DNA of 5,345 bases from positions 1-5,345 of the forward strand of contig JAPKDT010000150.1 of the NCBI GenBank assembly GCA_028822475.1, written 5' to 3'. Positions within the stretch are counted from its first letter, which is position 1. The number at the start of each line of letters is the position of its first letter. Positions 1 through 5,345 of the stretch are shown in pieces. Position numbers and translations under genes: made by a program. The DNA is from SAR324 cluster bacterium (GTDB lineage: Bacteria; SAR324; NAC60-12). A model generated the notes under the pieces. The model ran no database searches and was not told the origin of the DNA. It worked only from the letters and a program-made list of their open reading frames with translations.

Positions 1-188
1 ATTTATGTTAAGTATTAATATCATTAAGATTCTTTCCTACGGTCTAAATTACAAATAAAGGTTTTCTGATAATTTATGAAGCCATTAAATATAAATAATT
101 GGTCTTTATTATTTAATAGACAGTCTTTTATACATAAATTACTATATTTCGATTCATGCCCTCATTATTTTCTGCATGCTTTATCAAA
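1..188. other. AT-rich non-coding tail downstream of the lytic transglycosylase
   Basis: This stretch follows the stop codon of the minus-strand lytic transglycosylase and runs to the window edge. It is strongly AT-rich, and I see no credible reading frame, tRNA or rRNA. There is no GC-rich hairpin followed by a T-run in the minus-strand sense, so a classical intrinsic terminator is not evident. The only structure seen is an AT-only inverted repeat, listed separately. It may carry the 3' end of the operon transcript or regulatory DNA for a gene beyond the edge, but nothing here shows which. Confidence 0.6.
92..115. repeat. Short AT-only inverted repeat
   Basis: The arms TAAATAAT (92-99) and ATTATTTA (108-115) are perfect reverse complements separated by 8 bases. 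The stem contains only A-T pairs and lies in low-complexity AT-rich DNA, where such matches arise easily by chance. No T-run follows on either strand. It could be a weak 3'-end structure of the transcript coming from the right, but it may well be meaningless. Confidence 0.2.
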
Positions 189-947
189 TTATCCTGACCT
201 GGCCCATGCTCGCGGTGATCCTTGATAATAAAGTTTGGGATATCTACTTCGGGCTACTTTGAGCATTGCCAGAAACTTTGGTACGTATTCGTGTGTTTCT
301 TTACGCAGTTTTAATTTCCAGAAGTTTCGTGTACCCTGTGATTTTATTTGACGGGCCATATAATTTGGTCCACCGTTGTATCCTGCCAATGCCAATTCCC
401 AGTTATTGTCAAATCTTTTGCCGAGAATTTTTAGGTAACGAGCTGCTGAATGAGTAGCTTTACGCCAGTTTAGTCGATCATCTGATAACCAATTCACATC
501 TAATCCATAATCTCCAGCTGTTGCTTTAGTGAACTGCCACATGCCCCTGGCATGTCCTGAATCTGCTTTGCTGTCAAAACAAGATTCAAGAATTGGCAAA
601 TGCGCAAGTTCCGGAGGCAGCTTGTATTGATAAAAAACTCGATGTATGTAATAAAGATATCTGCTGGACGTTGCATGGTCCAGACAGGTCTTAACGTGTT
701 TGTTTTTCGTGTAAACGTTTACGTATTTATTTATACGTGAATTGGACTGTTTCCAGACCCCACTATTTTTGTATTGTCTGCTGCCGGTTAACCCTGAGGG
801 TTTTGTACTGCAACCTGTAAAAATTAGTACTGAAACTAGCAGCAGCCATTGATACTTAATATTTATAATTTTTTTACAAAGATGATTTAATAATAACGAT
901 GCGTAGTCAAAGTTTCGCAATAAAATATTTCGCCGATCTGAAGACAT
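189..947 (-). CDS. MltD-like lytic transglycosylase lipoprotein (GH23)
   Basis: Predicted murein lytic transglycosylase that cleaves the MurNAc-GlcNAc bond of peptidoglycan, forming 1,6-anhydro ends, from a lipid anchor in the envelope. A hydrophobic segment at residues 35-45 ends in a lipobox-like FTGC with Cys46. Ser at +2 favours outer-membrane sorting by the Lol rule. The SLT/goose-lysozyme-type domain spans about residues 95-235: PPELAHLPILES carries the likely catalytic Glu121, followed by GMWQF (135-139), ALAGYNGG (186-193) and KETHEYVPK (216-224), the usual MltD order. At 252 aa it lacks the C-terminal LysM repeats of E. coli MltD. The reading frame begins 61 bases inside ispE, giving an unusually long 34-residue n-region with no Shine-Dalgarno match. 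The true start may lie further in, but no ATG, GTG or well-placed TTG is available near the signal core. Function is fairly sure; the start is not. Confidence 0.85.
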   Translation of the reverse strand: MSSDRRNILLRNFDYASLLLNHLCKKIINIKYQWLLLVSVLIFTGCSTKPSGLTGSRQYKNSGVWKQSNSRINKYVNVYTKNKHVKTCLDHATSSRYLYYIHRVFYQYKLPPELAHLPILESCFDSKADSGHARGMWQFTKATAGDYGLDVNWLSDDRLNWRKATHSAARYLKILGKRFDNNWELALAGYNGGPNYMARQIKSQGTRNFWKLKLRKETHEYVPKFLAMLKVARSRYPKLYYQGSPRAWARSG

Positions 948-1747
948 GACAAGTTTTTAAATGCTTGTATTTGCAGTATTTTTTTATTGAATAATCCAAA
1001 AACGGCAGAACCGCTTCCCGAAACTAATGCACCAAATGCACCATTTTGGAGCAATAAAGATTTCAGCTCAGACAAGAGCGGATATTGAGAAAGCAAAGAA
1101 GTTTCAAACTGATTGTTCAAGTGACTTTTTAAATCAGTAAAAGACTTAACTTTAGGAAAACTGGTACGTTTTTCAGGAAGACAATTTAGGTATGCATCAG
1201 GCGTAGGAATTGAAAGAGTAGGTTTAATTATGACCAACAGGAATTCAGGATATTCCGTCAAAGGAATTAACTTCTCACCCCGTCCGCGTATTTCACAAGG
1301 AGAAGGTTCCAGAAAAAAAGGAACGTCTGAGCCAAGTTCCAGAGCAAGTTCAAAAAGCCTCTCCGGCGGCAAAAGGACTGCTGAAGTGGAGGAAAGACGA
1401 AAAATATTGTTCAGCGCCCGAAGAGTTCCGGCCGCGTTTCCACTGCCTCCTCCAAGTCCCGCGCCGGAGGGGATATGTTTTTCCAGAATAATATCGAGGT
1501 CGGCAGTTACTCCGGTGGCTTCTTCAAATAATCTTACTGCACGGACCACCAAATTATCTTCCGTAGGTTCAGAAAAAGTTGCACCCTTAATCTGGAAAAT
1601 CAGACCTTTTTTATTATTATTGCTGAAGCTCAATTTGTCAAATAAACTGACTGGCACCATGTGCATATACAGCTCGTGAAAGCCATCCTTACGTTTGCCT
1701 AAAATATAAAGCAACGGATTTATCTTTGCGGGTGTCAAAATCTTCAT
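887..1747 (-). CDS. ispE: 4-diphosphocytidyl-2-C-methyl-D-erythritol kinase
   Basis: GHMP-family kinase of the MEP isoprenoid pathway; it uses ATP to phosphorylate the 2-hydroxyl of CDP-methylerythritol in the cytoplasm. The N-terminal TPAKIN carries Lys8, matching the catalytic Lys of the family, followed by the family-typical DGFHEL (21-26). The glycine-rich ATP loop is IPSGAGLGGGSGNAAG (92-107). LGSDVPFFL (138-146) supplies the catalytic Asp141, and RGRGE (154-158) follows. The third GHMP motif is VSGSGSAVF (242-250), with Ser where many homologues have Pro. At 286 aa it is full length (E. coli about 283). The ATG directly follows the TAG of the aminopeptidase gene with no spacer, and only a weak GGA lies nine bases upstream, which suggests translational coupling. 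Its 3' end overlaps the next reading frame by 61 bases. In many bacteria ispE sits by prs; here it does not. Confidence 0.96.
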   Translation of the reverse strand: MKILTPAKINPLLYILGKRKDGFHELYMHMVPVSLFDKLSFSNNNKKGLIFQIKGATFSEPTEDNLVVRAVRLFEEATGVTADLDIILEKHIPSGAGLGGGSGNAAGTLRALNNIFRLSSTSAVLLPPERLFELALELGSDVPFFLEPSPCEIRGRGEKLIPLTEYPEFLLVIIKPTLSIPTPDAYLNCLPEKRTSFPKVKSFTDLKSHLNNQFETSLLSQYPLLSELKSLLLQNGAFGALVSGSGSAVFGLFNKKILQIQAFKNLSCLQIGEIFYCETLTTHRYY

Positions 1748-3556
1748 CTATGCCAGTCCACAGGCCCAGGTCAGCCACTGCACATCTTCTGGATTATCTA
1801 GCAGAGGTGAAATCTCAGTAAAAACACGTTGATGATATTCATCCAGCCATTGTAATTCATCAGCCGAAAGTAAATCTCTGTCAATCAATCTGGGTTCAAA
1901 TGGAATCAGTGTCAGTGTTTCAAAAGCGAGCCACCCTTTACCACCTGGATGTTCCGGAAGTCCTTGGGCTTTCTTGACCACGTAAAGATTTTCCAGACGA
2001 ATTCCACCCCAGTTGTTTTCATAATATCCGGGTTCATTTGAAAGTACCATTCCTTCCTGCAGAGCCACATCAAACGCAAAAGGTGAGATACGCTGCGGAC
2101 CTTCATGCACATTCAAAAAAGCGCCCACTCCATGTCCTGTGCCGTGACCATAATCCAAACCCGCATTCCAGAGTCCGGAACGAGTAATGGAATCCAGAGA
2201 GGCTCCCGTTGTTCCTTCAGGAAACACCTGTCTGGCCAAACGTATATGTGCCTGCAGCACCAAAGTGAAAGTCCGTTTCTGCTTCTCATCCGCTTTTCCG
2301 AGAATGACAGTCCGCGTCGCGTCTGTGGTTCCGCCCGCACACTGGATTCCAGAATCTACAAGCAACAGCTCACCACTCTTCATCGCGTTTTTTGAATCTG
2401 GATTTCCGTAATGCACAATTGCTCCATTCGGTCCGGAACCGGCGATTGTGTTGAAACTAAGATCCGAAAAATCCTCTGCTTGTGAATATGCTTCATAAAG
2501 CCAGTCACTGTATTCTTTTTCGGTTACAAGCTGTTCGAGATCAATCGCTTTTTGTAAACGTCGAAAACTTTTTACAACTCCAACAGCAGCCTGTTTATGT
2601 GCATTTTTTGTGGAGTTGATCTCAGCTGGGTTTTTAAGTGCTTTTGCTAAAACGATGGGACTATTCTTTTCTATAACCTGTTTTTTCGAAAATGCCAGAC
2701 GTGTACCCATAGTAATTGTTGAAGGATCAAGCCAGGCTTTTACATTTTCATCTTGCGTAATTTTTTCCAGAAATTCTGGATATTCAGCATATGGCCGGAA
2801 CTCCCAGTCTGGACAATGCTCGTTTAAATCTGCTTCCGGATGATGGCAAAAACACAATGCTCTATCCTGAAAAATAGCAGCATATGCTTCAAAAACAGGA
2901 TTGTACTCAATATCACTGCCGCGTAAGTTAGTGAGCCAGGCAATTTCGTCAAGCATGGTTAACAACAAAACATCCGCTTTGCTGTCTTTTCCCATTCCGG
3001 ATTCATTCATTATATTCCGTACATCAGCTAACTTGCTGGCGCTGGTCTTACCTGTGTATTTCAAAACAAGAGGATAGATCTTATTTTTGGGAGGATTTGG
3101 CCGATTAACCCAAACGCTGTCCACCAAATTAGGTGTGGTCGGTTTAAAACTGTGACCTGATTTTACAACAGCATTTTCATAACCCCGCCATTCTTTTGGG
3201 CTCATCACAAAAGGATCAGCTCCAACTGTTAAAGCCTTTTCTGAAAGGGAGGCAATCCATTTTTGAGGATTAAGCACACCTTCATTTCCTAACTTCTGAA
3301 TTTCAAAATTTTCACCGCACGTCTGTTCTGCCTGTAAATGATAACGTGAATCAACAAAAAGTTGGGAACGTCCCTCAAGGCAAAAAACCGCAGTTCCGGC
3401 TGAACCGGAAAACCCCGGTGAACTTCCGGATGATGTTGAAGCCTCCAAACGCCAATTCTGCGCAGGCAGGTATTCGTTAAGATGTTCATCAGTTGAGACA
3501 ACAATCAGCATGTCTAATTCTTGTTCTGACATTGCCTGACGCAGTTTTTGTATCAT
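1748..3556 (-). CDS. Long-form Xaa-Pro aminopeptidase (aminopeptidase P, M24B)
   Basis: Dinuclear-metal peptidase that removes an N-terminal residue preceding proline; probably cytoplasmic, since no signal peptide is seen. At 602 aa it matches the three-domain XPNPEP1-type enzyme rather than the shorter (about 440 aa) E. coli PepP. Creatinase-like domain 1 includes STDEHLNEYLP (21-31) and FSGSAGTAVF (49-58); a second such domain spans roughly 155-310. The pita-bread catalytic domain spans about 315-530. Expected metal ligands are all present: Asp401 (VDSG), Asp412 (TTDATR), His475 (HGTGHGVG), Glu508 (NEPGYY) and Glu522 (RLENL). His382 (IVHYG) and His484 (NVHEG) fit the substrate and proton-shuttle positions. 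The C-terminal tail (about 540-602) resembles the M24 C-terminal extension. The first ATG is kept because residues 1-20 match the family's opening helix, although no Shine-Dalgarno sequence precedes it. A Ser/Gly-rich loop (40-47) looks longer than usual. Confidence 0.94.
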   Translation of the reverse strand: MIQKLRQAMSEQELDMLIVVSTDEHLNEYLPAQNWRLEASTSSGSSPGFSGSAGTAVFCLEGRSQLFVDSRYHLQAEQTCGENFEIQKLGNEGVLNPQKWIASLSEKALTVGADPFVMSPKEWRGYENAVVKSGHSFKPTTPNLVDSVWVNRPNPPKNKIYPLVLKYTGKTSASKLADVRNIMNESGMGKDSKADVLLLTMLDEIAWLTNLRGSDIEYNPVFEAYAAIFQDRALCFCHHPEADLNEHCPDWEFRPYAEYPEFLEKITQDENVKAWLDPSTITMGTRLAFSKKQVIEKNSPIVLAKALKNPAEINSTKNAHKQAAVGVVKSFRRLQKAIDLEQLVTEKEYSDWLYEAYSQAEDFSDLSFNTIAGSGPNGAIVHYGNPDSKNAMKSGELLLVDSGIQCAGGTTDATRTVILGKADEKQKRTFTLVLQAHIRLARQVFPEGTTGASLDSITRSGLWNAGLDYGHGTGHGVGAFLNVHEGPQRISPFAFDVALQEGMVLSNEPGYYENNWGGIRLENLYVVKKAQGLPEHPGGKGWLAFETLTLIPFEPRLIDRDLLSADELQWLDEYHQRVFTEISPLLDNPEDVQWLTWACGLA

Positions 3557-3584
3557 AGTTGTTTGGTTTTCTGAAATATGCAGG

Positions 3585-3612
3585 ATTATCAGCTTTAAAA
3601 AGTTTTCAGCAA
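3585..3612 (-). promoter_or_regulatory. Possible sigma70-type promoter for the aminopeptidase-ispE-transglycosylase unit
   Basis: On the minus strand, GATAAT (3590-3585) matches the -10 consensus at five of six bases. A poor -35, TTGCTG (3612-3607, three of six), lies 16 bases upstream. Transcription would begin around 3578, leaving a leader of roughly 20 bases before the ATG at 3556. Position and spacing are sensible, but the -35 match is weak and AT-rich gaps yield chance -10 boxes. Confidence 0.3.
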
Positions 3613-3639
3613 ATTAATCTACTGAGAAACAGTCACAAC

Positions 3640-3689
3640 AATAAAGCTTTTAATGGAAAGAGTAACGCCACGCTTAACACGGCTTTATT
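3640..3689 (-). repeat. 8-bp inverted repeat 3' of pckA, possible weak terminator
   Basis: The arms AATAAAGC (3640-3647) and GCTTTATT (3682-3689) are perfect reverse complements enclosing 34 bases. In the minus-strand transcript the enclosed part may form a second small imperfect hairpin (TAA-G-CG / CGTTA). The structure begins 21 bases past the pckA stop, where a 3'-end structure would be expected. There is no uninterrupted T-run after the 3' arm and the stem is AT-rich, so it is not a textbook intrinsic terminator. Confidence 0.3.
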
Positions 3690-3710
3690 AAGAGGAGATG
3701 TCAGTATAAC

Positions 3711-5303
3711 TCAGGAAGCCTTTGGTCCTGCCTGTATAATTTCATCGCTGGAACCTTCTTCAAACTGTTTGAAGTTTTCTTGAAACATGTTTGCCAGCTT
3801 TAAGGCTGCTTTGTCATAGGCATTCCGGTCAGACCAGGTATTACGTGGCTTCATAATTTCATTTGGAACTTTTGGACATTCTGTTGGAACATCAAAACCA
3901 AACAAATCATTATGGTCAGTCGGCGCGTTCTTCAAGGTTCCATCCAGAATTGAATCAATGATTGAACGTGTGTACTTGAGTGACATACGCTCACCTTCTC
4001 CATAACCACCGCCGCTCCAGCCAGTGTTCACCAGCCAAACAGAAGTTCCATTTTGTTGAAGACGTTTTGCTAACAGTTCTGCATATTTGCTAGGATGCCA
4101 AACCATGAATGCTGCACCAAAACATGCGGAAAAAGTTGCTTCCGGTTCAGTTACTCCCATTTCTGTACCTGCGACTTTAGCAGTATAACCGCTGATGAAA
4201 TGATACATGGCCTGCGCTGGTGTAAGTTTGCTGACAGGAGGCAGCACACCAAAGGCATCGCAGGTCAAGAAAATGATATTCTGGGGATGTCCTCCCATGC
4301 AGGGAATTTTTGCGTTTAAAATATATTCTATCGGATATGAAGCCCTTGTGTTCTCAGTCAGGGAAGTCCCGTCATAATCAACAACGCGTGTGGCTTTGTC
4401 ATAATCAACATTCTCCAGCACTGTTCCAAAACGGATAGCCCTGTAAATGTCAGGTTCATTATCTTCAGAAAGGTTTATACATTTGGCATAACAACCGCCT
4501 TCAATGTTAAAAACTCCGTCGTCTGTCCAGCAATGTTCATCATCACCAATAAGTTCTCTTTTAGGGTCTGCTGACAGAGTTGTTTTTCCGGTTCCTGATA
4601 ACCCGAAAAAAACTGCTACATCACCTTCTCTACCTTCATTGGCAGAACTGTGCATCGAAAGAATTCCCTGTTTCGGCATGATGTAGTTCATGATAGTGAA
4701 AACACCTTTCTTCATTTCGCCGGCATACTCTGTACCGAGAATCACAAACTCTTTGCGTTCAAAACTCAGTTCAACACTTGTTCGTGAAGTCATGTGTTTT
4801 GTGAGTGGATTTGCAGGAAACTGTCCGGCATTAAAAATTACGTAATCCGGTTCTCCAAAGTCTGCTAATTCTTCTGCAGTTGGACGGATCAACATATTAT
4901 GCATAAACAAAGCATGATACGGACGTGTGGCAACTATGCGGACTTTTATCCGGTATTTAGGATCCCATCCCGCATATCCGTCAACAACGTAAATCCGCTG
5001 TTGAGTATTCAAATAGTCAATTGCGCGTCCCCTGGAAATCATGAAAGTAGCTTCATCCATTCCAATGTTAATATTGCCCCACCAGACGTCTTTATCAATG
5101 CTTGGATATTCGACAATACGCTTGTCCTTTGGGCTGCGTCCTGTTTTTTCATAAGAAGAGACGATCAGTGCTCCTACAGAAGAAATAGACGCGTCAGGTT
5201 CATAAGTTAGTGCTTCTTCATATAATTCAGGAGGTGTGGCATTACGAATGATTGTTCGAGGGTGAAGTTCGTATTGTTCCAATGTGAAAGAAGCATCACT
5301 CAT
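3711..5303 (-). CDS. pckA: Phosphoenolpyruvate carboxykinase (ATP)
   Basis: Cytoplasmic enzyme converting oxaloacetate and ATP to phosphoenolpyruvate, CO2 and ADP, the entry step of gluconeogenesis; it can run in reverse in CO2-fixing fermenters. Numbering from the ATG at 5309, TGRSPKD (56-62) carries the substrate-binding Arg58. EYAGEMKKG (194-202) and the MHSSANEG region (219-226) supply the Tyr, Lys and His that bind metal and substrate. The P-loop is GLSGTGKTT (236-244) with Lys242, and LIGDDEH (253-259) gives the metal-binding Asp pair. ENTRASYP (319-326) holds the second active-site Arg322. The P-loop PEPCK type and about 530 aa length fit the ATP-dependent class, not the GTP class. I favour the ATG at 5303 (530 aa) over that at 5309 (532 aa), because a GAG at 5314-5312 is eight bases from the former but only two from the latter. 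It is probably transcribed separately from the genes to its left. Confidence 0.97.
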   Translation of the reverse strand: MSDASFTLEQYELHPRTIIRNATPPELYEEALTYEPDASISSVGALIVSSYEKTGRSPKDKRIVEYPSIDKDVWWGNINIGMDEATFMISRGRAIDYLNTQQRIYVVDGYAGWDPKYRIKVRIVATRPYHALFMHNMLIRPTAEELADFGEPDYVIFNAGQFPANPLTKHMTSRTSVELSFERKEFVILGTEYAGEMKKGVFTIMNYIMPKQGILSMHSSANEGREGDVAVFFGLSGTGKTTLSADPKRELIGDDEHCWTDDGVFNIEGGCYAKCINLSEDNEPDIYRAIRFGTVLENVDYDKATRVVDYDGTSLTENTRASYPIEYILNAKIPCMGGHPQNIIFLTCDAFGVLPPVSKLTPAQAMYHFISGYTAKVAGTEMGVTEPEATFSACFGAAFMVWHPSKYAELLAKRLQQNGTSVWLVNTGWSGGGYGEGERMSLKYTRSIIDSILDGTLKNAPTDHNDLFGFDVPTECPKVPNEIMKPRNTWSDRNAYDKAALKLANMFQENFKQFEEGSSDEIIQAGPKAS

Positions 5304-5311
5304 GGCCATTT

Positions 5312-5315
5312 CTCA
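5312..5315 (-). promoter_or_regulatory. Weak ribosome binding site deciding the pckA start
   Basis: The minus strand reads TGAG here. Its GAG core lies eight bases before the ATG at 5303 and only two before the ATG at 5309, so spacing favours the inner ATG and a protein beginning MSDASF. The match to the Shine-Dalgarno consensus is short, so the preference rests mainly on spacing. Confidence 0.45.
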
Positions 5316-5345
5316 GGAAAGGTTAATCACTTTTAAGTTCTAAAC

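Larger units (their letters stand above)
3557..3710. other. Intergenic gap between pckA and the aminopeptidase gene
   Basis: A 154-base non-coding gap separates the pckA stop from the aminopeptidase start, far wider than the zero or negative spacing of the three genes to its left. It holds an inverted repeat near pckA and a promoter-like element near the aminopeptidase start, so the transcription unit probably changes here. A short plus-strand reading frame crossing the gap (3559-3783) runs antisense into pckA, has no recognisable product and is not called. Confidence 0.6.

Noticed and set aside
1..188. Possible intrinsic terminator or small RNA at the left end
   Set aside because: No GC-containing stem followed by a T-run is present in the direction of the genes; only AT-rich chance pairings were found.
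266..457. 63-aa plus-strand frame
   Set aside because: Antisense to the lytic transglycosylase catalytic domain; a shadow frame.
1230..1679. 149-aa open frame on the plus strand
   Set aside because: It lies wholly antisense to ispE, is rich in low-complexity Ser/Pro/Arg, shows no family motif, and is explained by the codon pattern of the real gene.
1912..2340. Two short minus-strand frames (1912-2112 and 2113-2340)
   Set aside because: They are alternate frames inside the catalytic domain of the aminopeptidase, whose metal-ligand motifs read intact in the main frame, so there is no frameshift.
3394..3410. TTCCGG / CCGGAA hairpin with 5-base loop
   Set aside because: It lies inside the aminopeptidase coding region, encodes the conserved GSAG segment, and has no T-run; most likely a by-product of codon choice.
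3559..3783. 74-aa plus-strand frame covering the intergenic gap
   Set aside because: A third of it is antisense to the pckA 3' end, there is no family resemblance, and the gap is better explained as regulatory DNA.
4899..5210. 103-aa open frame on the plus strand
   Set aside because: Antisense to the well conserved pckA, with no recognisable domain and no supporting start signal.

Overview
This window holds four genes, all on the minus strand, read from the right-hand end to the left: an ATP-dependent phosphoenolpyruvate carboxykinase (pckA), a long-form M24B aminopeptidase P, the isoprenoid-pathway kinase ispE, and a small MltD-like lytic transglycosylase lipoprotein. All are ordinary chromosomal genes that appear intact. 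I see no RNA gene, mobile element, CRISPR array, or phage or defence gene.

The window suggests a Gram-negative bacterium of moderately low GC. The lipoprotein signal with Ser at +2 and the family GH23 murein hydrolase point to an outer-membrane envelope, and IspE shows that isoprenoids are made by the MEP (non-mevalonate) pathway. ATP-PEPCK points to gluconeogenesis or C4 metabolism. I cannot name the species; a delta-proteobacterial (Desulfovibrio-like) or similar lineage is only a guess.

Layout: pckA (3711-5303) has its own 3' gap of 154 bases (3557-3710). That gap contains a perfect 8-bp inverted repeat with no U-run and a modest sigma70-like promoter, so pckA is probably a separate transcription unit. 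The aminopeptidase stop codon (TAG) is followed directly by the ispE ATG, and the last 61 bases of ispE overlap the reading frame of the lytic transglycosylase. These three genes therefore look like one transcript with coupled translation. Their products have no shared pathway that I know of: peptide turnover, isoprenoid precursor synthesis and cell-wall remodelling. IspE feeds undecaprenyl phosphate synthesis and so is loosely tied to peptidoglycan. The left end (1-188) is AT-rich and apparently non-coding.

I found no convincing undescribed system. The points most worth a second look are the N-terminus of the lytic transglycosylase, which is unusually long and has no visible ribosome binding site, and a few small departures from family consensus.
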